The notes: generated from the letters alone by a model not told the origin. 64,000 nt of DNA from Streptomyces avicenniae (GCF_000719135.1 NZ_JOEK01000014.1:1-64000); one strand, 5' to 3'; numbered from the stretch's first letter, positions 1 to 8,523 are shown. Program-made: numbers and translations.

Positions 1-60
1 AAACATTGGCATTGACTTTTGGCACGCTGTTGAGTTCTCAAGGAACGGACGCTTCCTTCA
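1..60 (-). promoter_or_regulatory. rRNA operon leader with boxA-like antitermination element
   Basis: Read on the minus strand, this segment carries TTGAGAACTCAACA (29-42) followed by GCGTGCCAAAAGTCAATGCC. This is the characteristic Streptomyces 16S rRNA leader, resembling the boxA/antitermination region of actinobacterial rrn operons. The 16S gene itself must lie just left of the window, transcribed leftward. The 16S-23S spacer has a different version of the motif, so I read this as the pre-16S leader. Family recall plus direct sight of the motif. Confidence 0.8.
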
Positions 61-298
61 AAACCCTCTCGGGCCTCTCCGGGCGCTTCCCTTCGGTGTT
101 CCCAACCTTAGCGGACCCCCGGATCATTTCCTAATCCGGCCCCGGCCGGTCGATTTCCGCGCGCCTGGAATTATTTCCGGGGATGCGAAAGAGACCCTGT
201 CGGGAGGTTTCTGCTGAGGTTGTGGCGCCTACCGGACAGTCCAGCGGGTCCTGTGGACCGCGTGCTGTTGTGTCCCGCTTCAGGCGACTCGACCTACG
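61..298 (-). promoter_or_regulatory. Probable rrn promoter region, upstream of the rRNA leader
   Basis: No gene is present between the leader and the stop codon of the glycosylase gene. Streptomyces rrn operons carry several tandem promoters in this position. A weak -10-like TAAGGT lies near 106-111 (minus strand). I cannot place individual start sites. The segment 61-100 has the GC-rich inverted repeats typical of processed pre-rRNA leaders. Confidence 0.5.
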
Positions 299-991
299 TT
301 ACGACTCCCCCGCCCCCGCGTCAAGTCGCGGGGACCGGCGCCGTGGCTGGTGCGCCCGATAGGGGCTCACCGTGGGGTCGCCCGTGATCCAGAAGCGCCA
401 CGGATGGGCGGCGCCCTCGCCGCCGACCCCGGTCCTCGGCCCCTCGCCGACCAGCTCGGCGGCGACCGGGCCGCCCGTCAGCACTCGGAAGGGGGAGCCC
501 GTGTCGTCCCCGCAGGCGTCGCTGCCGTCCAGGAGACGGTCCACGCCGAGCGCGGTCGCCAACCGGGCGGGGCCCTTGGCGAGTTCGGCGTCCGTGCGGG
601 CCGAGACGCGCCGTGCGCGGGCGAGTTCGGCGCCCTCGATCACCTCCCCGGCGCGGAGGAGGACACCGCTCGCATGCCCCTCGGGTCCGCAGACCAGGTT
701 CATGCAGTGCCACATGCCGTAGGTGAAGTAGACGTAGACATGACCCGGCGGCCCGTACATCGTCGCGTTGCGGGCGGTGCGCCCGCGGTACGCGTGACTG
801 CCGGGGTCGATCTCCCCCGCATACGCCTCGACCTCGGTGACGCGCAGCCGGATGTCGCCCTCGGGGGTGGCGCGTACCAGGACGCGCCCGAGCAGGTCGG
901 GGGCGACGTCGAGGACGGGCCGGTCGAAGAACGCGCGCGGCAGGGGCGCGCTCGGACGGGCGGCGGTGGGGGTGGGGCCGGTGCGCTTCAC
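299..991 (-). CDS. mpg: DNA-3-methyladenine glycosylase (AAG/Mpg family)
   Basis: Base-excision repair enzyme of 230 residues that removes alkylated purines (3-methyladenine, hypoxanthine and similar) from DNA. The AAG fold signatures are visible: LLGRVLV near residue 33, VTEVEAYAG with the catalytic Glu near residue 52, the glycine-rich [19 protein letters not shown] segment that forms the DNA-intercalating and substrate pocket, and KGPARL later. Length matches bacterial family members (about 200-230). The start gives an N-terminal extension of about 18 proline/alanine-rich residues, so a slightly later start is possible. It is divergent from the PEBP gene, with 85 bp between the starts. Confidence 0.92.
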   Translation of the reverse strand: MKRTGPTPTAARPSAPLPRAFFDRPVLDVAPDLLGRVLVRATPEGDIRLRVTEVEAYAGEIDPGSHAYRGRTARNATMYGPPGHVYVYFTYGMWHCMNLVCGPEGHASGVLLRAGEVIEGAELARARRVSARTDAELAKGPARLATALGVDRLLDGSDACGDDTGSPFRVLTGGPVAAELVGEGPRTGVGGEGAAHPWRFWITGDPTVSPYRAHQPRRRSPRLDAGAGES

Positions 992-1076
992 GGGTGTCGG
1001 GTCTCCGGACGATCAAGGGGGGTTCCCGCTGGCTAGGCTAGCCGGGACAGTGCGTCACGCGACGAGGAGGTCCGTA

Positions 1077-1616
1077 ATGTCCGATCCCCAGCGGCGTCCC
1101 CTTCCCCATGACTTCCATCCGCCGGTGGCCGCCTTCGCGGTGGAGAGCGACGACGTCCGGGAGGGCGAGCGGCTCAGGGAGGACCAGGTGCAGGCGGCGG
1201 GGAACGTCTCGCCGCAGCTGCGCTGGTCCGGTTTCCCCGCCGGGACGAAGAGCTTCGCGGTCACCTGCTTCGACCCGGAGGCCCCGACGGGCAGCGGGTT
1301 CTGGCACTGGGTGCTCTTCGACATCCCGGCCACGGTGACCGAGCTGCCCGCGGGCGCGGGGTCGGGCGACCTGGCGGGGCTGCCGCCCGGCGCGGTCCAC
1401 GCGCGCAACGACTACGGCTCCCGTGACTTCGGGGGCGCGGCGCCGCCACCGGGGGACGGGCCGCACCGCTACGTGTTCACGGTGTACGCGGTGGACAGCG
1501 AGCGGCTGGGCCCTGACCAGGACGCCTCGCCCGCGGTCGTCGGATTCAACCTGCGCTTCCACACCCTCGGGCGCGCGCAGCTGGTGGGCGTGTACGAGGT
1601 CCCGGCCGAGGGGTGA
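1077..1616 (+). CDS. YbhB/YbcL (PEBP, Raf-kinase-inhibitor-like) family protein
   Basis: Cytoplasmic 179-residue protein of the phosphatidylethanolamine-binding-protein fold. Visible family landmarks are NVSPQLRWSG near the start, the anion-pocket motif DPEAPTGSGFWHWVLFDIP, and GPHRYVFTVYAVD. The ATG at 1077 is chosen because GAGGAGG (1063-1070) precedes it at good spacing, and the protein then begins as its relatives do. A longer in-frame extension to 837 overlaps the glycosylase gene and is rejected. A -10-like TAGGCT lies at 1034-1039. The molecular function of bacterial members is largely unknown. Confidence 0.9.
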   Translation: MSDPQRRPLPHDFHPPVAAFAVESDDVREGERLREDQVQAAGNVSPQLRWSGFPAGTKSFAVTCFDPEAPTGSGFWHWVLFDIPATVTELPAGAGSGDLAGLPPGAVHARNDYGSRDFGGAAPPPGDGPHRYVFTVYAVDSERLGPDQDASPAVVGFNLRFHTLGRAQLVGVYEVPAEG

Positions 1617-1703
1617 GTCGCCGGGCCGTGTCGTGCCCGTAACGGTCACGCGTCACCTTCTCTTCGCCTCTCTGTTCTGCCGCGGCGGCGGGTAGCTCTC
1701 CTG

Positions 1704-1723
1704 TGCGCGGTTCTCCCCGCGCA
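1704..1723 (+). terminator. Small hairpin after the PEBP gene, possible terminator
   Basis: A 7-bp perfect stem TGCGCGG / CCGCGCA with a 6-base loop lies 90 bases after the PEBP stop. There is no T-run on the plus strand, so a terminator role is only a guess. Apart from this the 190-base gap 1617-1806 holds nothing I recognise. Confidence 0.3.
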
Positions 1724-1806
1724 AAATGCATTGTCGGGCCTGCTCGGCGAGGGGACAGTGGTGCCAGCCCGTCGCCGGGGCGGGGAGGGAACGGGAGGTG
1801 GGCGGG

Positions 1807-2325
1807 GTGCGGCAGACCCTGGTGCTGAACGCGACGTACGAGCCGCTGACGACGGTCTCGCTGCGTCGTGCGGTGGTGCTGGTCGTCCAGCAGAAGGTGG
1901 TGGTGGAGCAGGCGCATCCGGGGCTGCGGGTGCGGGCGGCGGCGGTGGACCTGCCGGTGCCACAGGTGATCAGACTCCGCCGGTATGTGAAGGTGCCGTT
2001 CCGACAACGGGCCCCGTGGTCGAGACGCGGGGTGCTGGTCCGTGACCAGCACCGGTGTGCGTACTGCGGGCGGCGGGCGACCACGATCGACCACGTGGTG
2101 CCGCGCTCGCACGGGGGCGGGGACACGTGGCTGAACACGGTGGCCGCGTGCACCGAGGACAACCAGCTGAAGGCCAACCGCACTCCGGCGCAGGCGGGGA
2201 TGCGGCTGCTGGCGCAGCCTTTCGAGCCCACCCCGGCGGCGGCCCTGCTGCTGGCGGTCGGCGCGCGTGACGGTGACGCGCTGCCCGACTGGCTGCTCGC
2301 GACGAAGGGCGCGGTCTCGGCGTAG
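1807..2325 (+). CDS. HNH endonuclease family protein
   Basis: A 172-residue actinobacterial HNH protein. It begins with the family signature TLVLNATYEPL. It has a central CAYCGR and a DHVVPRSHGG segment (His-Asn/His metal finger: CxxC, DHV, then the WLNTVAACTEDN stretch), which is the beta-beta-alpha-metal fold. Such proteins are predicted nucleases, but their targets in Streptomyces are not established. I chose GTG 1807 because GGGAGG (1793-1798) sits eight bases upstream and the protein then starts like its relatives; an in-frame ATG at 1726 has no ribosome site. It converges on the SPFH gene across a strong terminator. Confidence 0.85.
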   Translation: MRQTLVLNATYEPLTTVSLRRAVVLVVQQKVVVEQAHPGLRVRAAAVDLPVPQVIRLRRYVKVPFRQRAPWSRRGVLVRDQHRCAYCGRRATTIDHVVPRSHGGGDTWLNTVAACTEDNQLKANRTPAQAGMRLLAQPFEPTPAAALLLAVGARDGDALPDWLLATKGAVSA

Positions 2326-2331
2326 AGAGGG

Positions 2332-2389
2332 CCGTACGTGACGACGCCCGCCTTCCCGGTGCCGGGGAGGCGGGCGTCGTGACGTACGG
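2332..2389. terminator. Bidirectional terminator hairpin (22-bp arms)
   Basis: Arms at 2332-2353 and 2368-2389 pair over 22 positions with one mismatch, loop of 14. It sits between the convergent HNH and SPFH genes and can serve both. Confidence 0.9.
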
Positions 2390-2394
2390 GCGGG

Positions 2395-3354
2395 CTACTC
2401 GATGCGGGGCTGCTCGCGGGTCGGCTTGTCGAGGCTGGGGCCCGGGCCGTCACCGTTGCCGCCGTTCCCGTCGCCGCCCGGGTTGGTGAAGCGGCCGATG
2501 TTGCCGCCGAGTCCCTTGAGGGCGTCGCCGAGTTCGCTGGGGACGATCCACAGCTTGTTCGCGTCGCCCTCGGCGATCTTCGGGAGCATCTGCACGTACT
2601 GGTAGGACAGCAGCTTCTGGTCGGCGTCGCCCGCGTGGATGGCCTCGAAGACCGTGCGGATGGCCTGGGCCTCGCCCTCGGCGCGCAGCGCGGCGGCGCG
2701 GGCGTCACCCTCGGCGCGCAGGATCTCGGACTGCTTGGCGCCCTCGGCCTGGAGGATCTCGGACTGCCTGACACCTTCGGCCTGGAGGATGGCGGCGCGC
2801 TTGTCACGGTCGGCGCGCATCTGCTTCTCCATCGAGTCCTGGATGGAGGTGGGCGGCTCGATCGCCTTCAGCTCGACGCGGTTGACGCGGATGCCCCACT
2901 TGCCGGTGGCCTCGTCGAGGACGCCGCGCAGGGCCGCGTTGATCTCCTCGCGGGAGGTGAGGGTGCGCTCCAGGTCCATGCCGCCGATGATGTTGCGCAG
3001 GGTGGTCACGGTGAGCTGCTCGATGGCCTGGATGTAGTTGGAGACCTCGTAGGTCGCGGCGCGCGCGTCGGTCACCTGGTAGTAGATGACGGTGTCGATG
3101 TTGACGACGAGGTTGTCCTGCGTGATCACCGGCTGCGGCGGGAACGGGACGACCTGCTCGCGCAGGTCGATGCGGTTGCGGATGCGGTCGATGAACGGGA
3201 CGACGATGTTCAGGCCCGCGTTCAGCGTCCTGGTGTAGCGGCCGAAGCGCTCCACGATGGCCGCGCTGGCCTGCTGGATGACCTGGATGGTCTGGACGAG
3301 CGCGATGACGACCAGCACCACCAGGACCACCAGCACGATGATGATGGGTCCCAT
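2395..3354 (-). CDS. SPFH/Band-7 (stomatin-like) membrane protein
   Basis: A 319-residue protein with one N-terminal transmembrane helix (about residues 3-24, rich in V/L/I), then the SPFH domain starting at VERFGRYTRTLNAGL. A coiled-coil region follows with repeated AEG(V/A)(R/K)QSEIL units at about residues 195-230. The tail is a disordered glycine/proline-rich segment. SPFH proteins oligomerise in the membrane and organise microdomains (QmcA/HflK-like). It lies 59 bases downstream of the NfeD gene on the same strand, the usual NfeD-SPFH operon in which the two products form a membrane complex. Confidence 0.93.
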   Translation of the reverse strand: MGPIIIVLVVLVVLVVIALVQTIQVIQQASAAIVERFGRYTRTLNAGLNIVVPFIDRIRNRIDLREQVVPFPPQPVITQDNLVVNIDTVIYYQVTDARAATYEVSNYIQAIEQLTVTTLRNIIGGMDLERTLTSREEINAALRGVLDEATGKWGIRVNRVELKAIEPPTSIQDSMEKQMRADRDKRAAILQAEGVRQSEILQAEGAKQSEILRAEGDARAAALRAEGEAQAIRTVFEAIHAGDADQKLLSYQYVQMLPKIAEGDANKLWIVPSELGDALKGLGGNIGRFTNPGGDGNGGNGDGPGPSLDKPTREQPRIE

Positions 3355-3413
3355 CGTGTACTCCCCCTGCGTCTAGATGAGTTGGGATGTTTGTCGATGA
3401 AGTGACCGGCCCA

Positions 3414-3845
3414 TCACATCACGACGGCGGTTGCCCCGTCGATCTCAACTACGCTGACGTGACTCCCCGGTTCGTAGATGTCGTCCTCGCCGAGCGACCG
3501 GGCCGACCACTCCTCGCCCGCGAGTCTGATGCGGCCTCCGCTGCCGGTGACGCGGACGAGGACGACGGCGCTCCTGCCGATGAGGGCGTCCACGCCGCTG
3601 CTGAGCGCGGGGGAACCGCTGCGCGCGCGGCGTGCGAGGGGCTGCACGACGAGGATGAGCGCCGTCGAGACGACGGCGAAGACGACGACCTGCGCGACGA
3701 GGCTGTCGGTGACGCCCGCGGTCAGGGCGCCGGCGACGGCGCCGGCCGCGAGCATGCCCAGCTCGGGCATGGCGGTCAGGACGAGGACGATCGCGAATCC
3801 GCCGGCGGCGATGAGCCACCCCACCCAGAAGTCCACGGAACTCAT
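3414..3845 (-). CDS. NfeD-like membrane protein
   Basis: A 143-residue protein with three N-terminal hydrophobic helices (about residues 6-25, 30-50, 53-72), a basic loop (QPLARRARSG), and a C-terminal OB-fold typical of short NfeD proteins. The OB-fold runs from about LIGRSAVVLVRV to SVVEIDGATAVV. It is the partner of the SPFH protein encoded directly downstream. The short NfeD1b class lacks the ClpP-like protease domain found in long NfeD, and none is seen here. The 113-base gap upstream, before the ABC gene, holds no recognised feature. Confidence 0.88.
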   Translation of the reverse strand: MSSVDFWVGWLIAAGGFAIVLVLTAMPELGMLAAGAVAGALTAGVTDSLVAQVVVFAVVSTALILVVQPLARRARSGSPALSSGVDALIGRSAVVLVRVTGSGGRIRLAGEEWSARSLGEDDIYEPGSHVSVVEIDGATAVVM

Positions 3846-3958
3846 CGTAGGGCGGGGGGCCGCGTCGCGAACAGGGCCCGTCGGGGGGTGGATCGGGGAG
3901 AGGTGGGGGTGTGTCGCGTGAAGGGGGTGCGGGGGCGGGGGTGCGCGGACGGGGAGGG

Positions 3959-4750
3959 TCAGCCGAGCGGGAGGCCGCGGGCGGTCCAGCGGTCGCCCTG
4001 GCGTTCGACGACGAGGGGGAGGCCGAAGCAGTGCGAGAGGTTCGCGGAGGTGAGGGTCGTCTCGATCGGCCCGGCGCTCTGGATGCGGCCCTGGCGGACG
4101 AGGAGCACGTGGGTGAAGCCGGGGGCGATCTCCTCGACGTGGTGCGTGACCATGATCATCGACGGGGCGTAGGAGTCGCGGGCCAGGCGGCCGAGGCGGC
4201 GGACGAGGTCCTCGCGTCCGCCGAGGTCGAGACCGGCGGCCGGCTCGTCGAGGAGCAGCAGCTCGGGGTCGGTCATCAGGGCGCGGGCGATCTGGGTGCG
4301 CTTGCGCTCGCCCTCCGAGAGGGTGCCGAACTTACGGTCGAGGTGGCCGCTCATGCCGAGGCGGTCGAGGAACGCGCGGGCGCGGCGCTCGTCCATCTCG
4401 TCGTAGCTCTCCTGCCAGCTCACGGTCATGCCGTAGGCGGCGGTGAGGACGGTCTGGAGGACGGTCGCGCGCCGGGAGAGCTTCTCGGCGAGGGCGCTGC
4501 TCGCCATGCCGATGCGGGGGCGCAGGTCGAACACATCGACGTGGCCCAGCTCCTCGCCGAGGATCCGGACGCTGCCCGAGGTCGGATAGAGGTAGCTGGA
4601 CGCCACGTTGAGGAGGGTGGTCTTCCCCGCGCCGTTGGGGCCGAGGATGGCCCAGCGTTCGCCTTCGGCGACCGACCAGGAGACCTTGTCCACCAGAGGC
4701 CGGCCGTCGCGGACCACGGATACGTCCACCAGCTCCAGTACATCGCTCAT
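3959..4750 (-). CDS. ABC transporter ATP-binding protein
   Basis: A 263-residue single nucleotide-binding domain. Walker A is GPNGAGKTT near residue 37, the signature is LSEGERKRTQIARAL, Walker B is LLLLDEPAAGLD, and the switch His is in VTHHVEE. No permease gene is adjacent, so its partner or its true role (transport or a soluble function) is unknown from this window. It resembles the conserved stand-alone ATPases that Streptomyces keep in this core region. It is divergent from the conserved hypothetical gene at 4865, with a shared 114-base promoter region. Confidence 0.88.
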   Translation of the reverse strand: MSDVLELVDVSVVRDGRPLVDKVSWSVAEGERWAILGPNGAGKTTLLNVASSYLYPTSGSVRILGEELGHVDVFDLRPRIGMASSALAEKLSRRATVLQTVLTAAYGMTVSWQESYDEMDERRARAFLDRLGMSGHLDRKFGTLSEGERKRTQIARALMTDPELLLLDEPAAGLDLGGREDLVRRLGRLARDSYAPSMIMVTHHVEEIAPGFTHVLLVRQGRIQSAGPIETTLTSANLSHCFGLPLVVERQGDRWTARGLPLG

Positions 4751-4864
4751 GCGCGCGGTCTCTCCCCTTGCAGTCGCTGTCAGTCAAAACCTACGCCACC
4801 GCCTCCCGCGCCCTGTCGTCAGGAGGGTTGTTGGGCAATCTTCTCTAAGGTAGAGGGCATGCTC

Positions 4865-5656
4865 ATGGAACCTCGTGCGGGGCGGCTCGCCGCCTGGGGC
4901 AATGCGCTGCTGGCCGGACAGGCGGCGCCGGACGACGCCGCGGCGCGCGCGGTGGGGGACGACACGGTGCACCGTGTCGTCGGCCTGCCGGGCGAGTCGG
5001 GGCCGGTGGGGCTGACGCTCGCGCTCGGCCGGATGCGCGCCGAAGGGGTGTACGGCCTGCGCATCGCGCTGCCGGCGCCCGGTCATCCGCTGGGGCTGAG
5101 CGGTCCGCCGGAGTTCAACGCGGCGGCGCTGGCGGCCGGGGAGGCCGTGCTGGCGTCGGGGGCGCCGCTGGGGCTCGTGCCCGAGGTGAACGAGGCGGGA
5201 CCGGCAGGAGACGTGCTGACCGAGGTGCTGTGGCGCTGTCTCCCGGTGCGGCAGGGGCCGGGGGCCGACGTGCCGTCGCTCGGTGAGGCGGAACGGGAGC
5301 TGGCGGAGGTGCTGCGCGACTCGACGGAGGCGCTGGCGCGGCTGGACGTGGCGGGCGCGGGGCCGGTGGCGCGGGCGAGGCTGGACGCGTACCGGGCGCG
5401 GGCGGAGCGGGAGCGGCAGGTGCTGGCCCCCGGGTATCCGGCGCGGGCGGTGCGCGTGCTGGAGCTGGCGCAGCGTGTGGGGGCGCTGGTGGAGATCGCG
5501 GCGCAGCCGGAGGGGCTGGCGCCCGGTGCGACGGTGAGCGCGGGCCAGATCGCGGAGCGGGACCGCTTGCTGCGGCCGGTGGAGCGGGCGGCGCGGCGGG
5601 CGCGGGTGGCGGCGTACAACGCGTACGTGGAGACGCTGGAGCGCCAGCGCGGATAG
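4865..5656 (+). CDS. Conserved actinobacterial hypothetical protein
   Basis: A 263-residue alanine/arginine-rich soluble protein without membrane segments. I recognise it as a conserved Streptomyces core protein but not its function. The N-terminal half looks alpha/beta (AVGDDTVHRVVGLPGE). The C-terminal half is helical and highly charged (residues about 150-260, many RAR/ERER runs). ATG 4865 is chosen because GAGGG (4853-4857) precedes it by seven bases; ATG 4859 is two codons earlier in frame. It ends at a strong intrinsic terminator. Confidence 0.75.
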   Translation: MEPRAGRLAAWGNALLAGQAAPDDAAARAVGDDTVHRVVGLPGESGPVGLTLALGRMRAEGVYGLRIALPAPGHPLGLSGPPEFNAAALAAGEAVLASGAPLGLVPEVNEAGPAGDVLTEVLWRCLPVRQGPGADVPSLGEAERELAEVLRDSTEALARLDVAGAGPVARARLDAYRARAERERQVLAPGYPARAVRVLELAQRVGALVEIAAQPEGLAPGATVSAGQIAERDRLLRPVERAARRARVAAYNAYVETLERQRG

Positions 5657-5672
5657 GGCGGTGGAGAAGGGC

Positions 5673-5706
5673 GAAGGCCCCTCGGACCTGAGTCCGAGGG
5701 GCCTTC
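5673..5706 (+). terminator. Intrinsic terminator after the conserved hypothetical gene
   Basis: A perfect 15-bp stem (GAAGGCCCCTCGGAC / GTCCGAGGGGCCTTC) with a 4-base loop, followed by GTGTCC. It lies between convergent genes and may act on both strands. Confidence 0.9.
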
Positions 5707-5734
5707 GTGTCCGCTGTCCGTCCGCGGGGACGGG

Positions 5735-5974
5735 TCAGTCGATGACGCCGACGTTACCGAACGCCGGGTTCAGGATGCCGATGACGTTGATGGAGTTGCC
5801 CACCACGTTCGGGGCGACCTCGACCGGGACCTGGACGATGTTGCCGGAGATGACGCCCGGGGACTTCACCGCCTTGCCGGCGGCCTCCGCGTCGGCGGCG
5901 GCGGAACCCGCGCCCGCGCCGAGGGCGGCACCGGCGGCGGCCAGCACCAGGGCGGCCTTCTTGGCAGTGTTCAT
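5735..5974 (-). CDS. Short chaplin, cysteine-free (ChpE-like)
   Basis: A 79-residue secreted surface protein. Residues 1-28 are a signal peptide (MNTAKKAALVLAAAG... ending AAA-D). The mature part is a single chaplin domain (residues 38-79) with SPGVISGN, QVP and GNSINVIGILNPAFGN. Short chaplins coat aerial hyphae with amyloid fibres. Most carry two Cys; here both positions are Val, as in S. coelicolor ChpE. ATG 5974 is preceded by AGAGGAG. A hairpin with GACTCC/GGAGTC arms (6009-6028) lies in its leader. The next chaplin is 141 bases upstream on the same strand. Confidence 0.93.
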   Translation of the reverse strand: MNTAKKAALVLAAAGAALGAGAGSAAADAEAAGKAVKSPGVISGNIVQVPVEVAPNVVGNSINVIGILNPAFGNVGVID

Positions 5975-6115
5975 GAGTTGTGCTCCTCTTGGACGTTGCA
6001 GTGCGCGCGACTCCTTGGGCACGGAGTCACGTGCTGCACAACGCGTGGGCCGAGGGCACGGCACGGGCTCGCGGCCCGATACGCACGATCGGCCCAACGC
6101 GTCGCGGCTACGTCG

Positions 6116-6355
6116 TCAGTGGTTGACGCTGTGGTTGCCGAACACCGGGTTCAGCACACCGATGACGTTCACGGAGTTGCCGGTGGCGTTGACCGGGACG
6201 TGGACCGGCACCTGCGCCTGGTTGCCGGAGATGACGCCCGGGGAGTGCACGGCCGCACCGGCGGCGTCCGAGGCCGCGGAGGCGACGCCGGAGGCGGTGG
6301 CGGCGATCCCGCCGACCATCAGGGTGACAGCGGCGGCCCTCTTGAGGTTCTTCAC
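6116..6355 (-). CDS. Short chaplin, cysteine-free (ChpE-like), second copy
   Basis: A 79-residue protein starting at GTG 6355 with GGAAGG (6365-6370) nine bases upstream. It has a signal peptide of about 27 residues (KNLKRAAAVTLMVGG... SAA). One chaplin domain follows, containing SPGVISGN, VHVPVNATGNSVNVIG and LNPVFGN, and the protein ends NHSVNH, closest to ChpE as I remember it. The Cys positions are Ala/Thr and His, so no disulphide is possible. It is the same length as the neighbour, and the two look like a tandem duplication. Transcription is probably development-dependent, but I could not place a BldN-type promoter. Confidence 0.93.
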   Translation of the reverse strand: MKNLKRAAAVTLMVGGIAATASGVASAASDAAGAAVHSPGVISGNQAQVPVHVPVNATGNSVNVIGVLNPVFGNHSVNH

Positions 6356-6537
6356 TTCTTCTGACCTTCCTCGCACGTTCGCCGCGGCCAGCCGCCGCGG
6401 CTCGCCATGGAGAACGGTCGTGCGCCGGGGAGGATGCGCCGTACGGGTGACACTCACACGACCGTATGAATCTCAGCCCGGAGGGGCTCCTGGGTTTGGT
6501 GGGAGGGGGCCGAATGGGGTAACGGCGCGGGCGGCGG

Positions 6538-7185
6538 TCAGTCGGACACCCCGTGCCGCACGGCCCACAGGGCCGCCTGCGTGCGGTCCGAGAGGTCGAG
6601 TTTCATCAGGATGTTCGAGACGTGCGTCTTGACGGTCTTCTCGGACAGCACGAGCGCACGGGCGATCTCCCGGTTGGAGCGGCCCCGCGCGATGAGCCCC
6701 AGCACCTCCGTCTCGCGCTCGGTCAGCGAGCCCGTGCGGCTGCCGCCGCCGTGCGACTCCTGGGTGAGGAGCGCCCCCGCGATCGCGGGCTCCAGCAGGA
6801 CGTGGCCCGCGTGGACCGATCTGATGGCACCGGCGAGGGCGTCGGGGGCGATGTCCTTCTGCACGTAGCCCGCCGCGCCGGCGCGCAGCGCGGGGACGAC
6901 CGTGCGCTGCTCGGTGAAGCTGGTGACGACCAGGACGCGGGCGGGGTTGGACAGCTCGCGCAGCGTGCGCAGGGCCTCGATGCCGTCGCCGCCCGGCATC
7001 TTGACGTCCATGAGGATCACGTCGGGGCGCAGCTCCTCGGCGCACGCGACGGCGGTGGGGCCGTCGGCGGCCTCGCCGACGACCTCGATGTCCCCTTGGA
7101 CCTCAAGGAACGTGCGCAGGCCCCGGCGGACGACCTGGTGGTCGTCCACGAGGAGTACGCGGATCACTTCTGCCAGGTCAGCCAC
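6538..7185 (-). CDS. NarL/LuxR-family two-component response regulator
   Basis: A 215-residue DNA-binding regulator. The receiver domain spans residues about 8-125 with the acidic pocket D14/D15, phospho-acceptor D60 in VILMDVKMPGG, and the conserved Lys in YVQKDI. The C-terminal LuxR helix-turn-helix spans about residues 150-212 (LTERETEVLGLIARGRSN, then VKTHVSNILMKL). It overlaps the upstream histidine kinase gene by eight bases, so the two are translationally coupled and form a pair. Target genes are not shown by the sequence; neighbouring chaplins and the FHA-ABC exporter are candidates only by position. Confidence 0.93.
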   Translation of the reverse strand: MADLAEVIRVLLVDDHQVVRRGLRTFLEVQGDIEVVGEAADGPTAVACAEELRPDVILMDVKMPGGDGIEALRTLRELSNPARVLVVTSFTEQRTVVPALRAGAAGYVQKDIAPDALAGAIRSVHAGHVLLEPAIAGALLTQESHGGGSRTGSLTERETEVLGLIARGRSNREIARALVLSEKTVKTHVSNILMKLDLSDRTQAALWAVRHGVSD

Positions 7186-8359
7186 CCGGCACCTCCATTT
7201 CTACGACGCAGCCCGTGCCGGGGGCCGACAGGACGGTCAGGGTGCCGCCGACCGCGGCGGCGCGGTCGCGCATGGACACAAGGCCGAGGTGTCGCCCGCG
7301 GGCCCGGACGGCCTCCGGGTCGAAGCCGGTGCCGTCGTCCGCGACGCGCAGGACGGTGGCCGTGCCGCGGCGGGTGAGGGCGACCTCGACGCGGGTGGGG
7401 GACGCGTGCCGCAGGGCGTTGTGCAGCGCTTCCTGGGCGACGCGGAGCATGGCCTCCTCCTGGGCGGCGGGCAGGGCACGGGGCTCTTCGCAGCACAGGG
7501 TGACGTGCGCGGGGTGCGCGCGGTCGAGAACGTTGATCTGGGCTCTGAGGGTGGCGAGGAGGCCGTCCTCGTCGAGGGCGGCGGGGCGTAGTTCGACGAC
7601 GGCGGCGCGCAGTTCCTCGGCGGCCTCGGCGGCCAGCGCGGCGACCTGGGCCAGCTCCTGGGCGGCGCGGTCGGGGTCGCGGTGGAGGAGGGTGGCGGCG
7701 GCCTGGGCGGTGAGGCGGAGGGAGAACAGCTTCTGGGAGACGGCGTCGTGCAGTTCGTGGGCGATGCGGGCGCGCTCGTCGGCGATGGTCAGCTCGCGGC
7801 TGCGTTCGTAGAGCCGGGCGTTGGTCAGGGCGAGTGCGGCGTGTTCGGCGAGGAGACGCAGGAGTTCCTCGTCCTCTGCGGTGAAGGCGCAGCCGTCGTC
7901 GGGGGCGGTGCGGGGCTGCCTGCCGGAGGGCGGGCGGCGGGTGGTGGGGGTGCCGTGCTTCCCGGCGAGGAAGAGGGCGCCGAGGACCTCGCCGTCGTCG
8001 GTGACGGGCATGCCGAGGAAGTGGGACATCTCGGGGTGCGCGGCGGGCCAGCCCTCGAAGCGCGGGTCGAGGCGGACGTCGGCGAGGCGGACGGGGGCGG
8101 CCGAGCGGAGCATGGCGGCGAGGATGCCGTGCTGGCGCGGGAGGGGGCCGATGGCCTTCCACTGACGGTCGCTGATGCCGTCCACGAGGAACTGGGCGAA
8201 GCCGCCGTTGCCGTCGGGGATGCCGAGGGCGGCGTACCGCGCGCCGAGGAGTTCGCGGGCGCTGCGGACGATGGTCTGGAGCACGTCGCGCACTTCGAGG
8301 GTGCGGTTCATGGCGAGGAGTGCGGCGCTGACGGCGGCCAGTCCGGTGCGGGGGGCCAT
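7178..8359 (-). CDS. GAF-domain sensor histidine kinase (HisKA_3 type)
   Basis: A 393-residue soluble sensor kinase without membrane helices. The GAF domain covers roughly residues 20-175 (from LEVRDVLQTIVRSARELLGARY). The HisKA_3 dimerisation box is ERARIAHELHDAVSQKLF with the phospho-His near residue 200. The HATPase domain has NALRHA, the DDGTGFD box, and GLVSMRDRA at the end. This is the DevS/LiaS-like architecture that pairs with NarL regulators. I chose ATG 8359, where the GAF-type N-terminus begins; the same frame stays open far upstream only as a shadow of the FHA-ABC gene. Confidence 0.92.
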   Translation of the reverse strand: MAPRTGLAAVSAALLAMNRTLEVRDVLQTIVRSARELLGARYAALGIPDGNGGFAQFLVDGISDRQWKAIGPLPRQHGILAAMLRSAAPVRLADVRLDPRFEGWPAAHPEMSHFLGMPVTDDGEVLGALFLAGKHGTPTTRRPPSGRQPRTAPDDGCAFTAEDEELLRLLAEHAALALTNARLYERSRELTIADERARIAHELHDAVSQKLFSLRLTAQAAATLLHRDPDRAAQELAQVAALAAEAAEELRAAVVELRPAALDEDGLLATLRAQINVLDRAHPAHVTLCCEEPRALPAAQEEAMLRVAQEALHNALRHASPTRVEVALTRRGTATVLRVADDGTGFDPEAVRARGRHLGLVSMRDRAAAVGGTLTVLSAPGTGCVVEMEVPGG

Positions 8360-8455
8360 GTGCCGACGGTAACGCGTTCGGGCGGGGCGCGGATCGGGCG
8401 GTCGCAGGGGGTGGGTAGGGCGCTGGGCGTAGGGCGCGGGGCCGGTGGCGTACGA

Positions 8456-8491
8456 CGGCGGCGGGCGCCCGTGGTCCGGGGCCCGCCGCCG
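8456..8491 (-). terminator. Terminator-like hairpin between the FHA-ABC gene and the kinase
   Basis: An 11-bp perfect stem (8456-8466 with 8481-8491), loop of 14, lies 33 bases after the FHA-ABC stop. There is no U-run. It suggests that the kinase-regulator pair has its own promoter in 8360-8455. Confidence 0.6.
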
Positions 8492-8523
8492 TGGTGTGGT
8501 CGCGTGGGGTGTCGCGGGGTGGG

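Noticed and set aside
3911..4864. N-terminal extension of the conserved hypothetical gene at 4865
   Set aside because: It overlaps the ABC ATPase gene in antisense and has shadow composition. A ribosome site supports ATG 4865.
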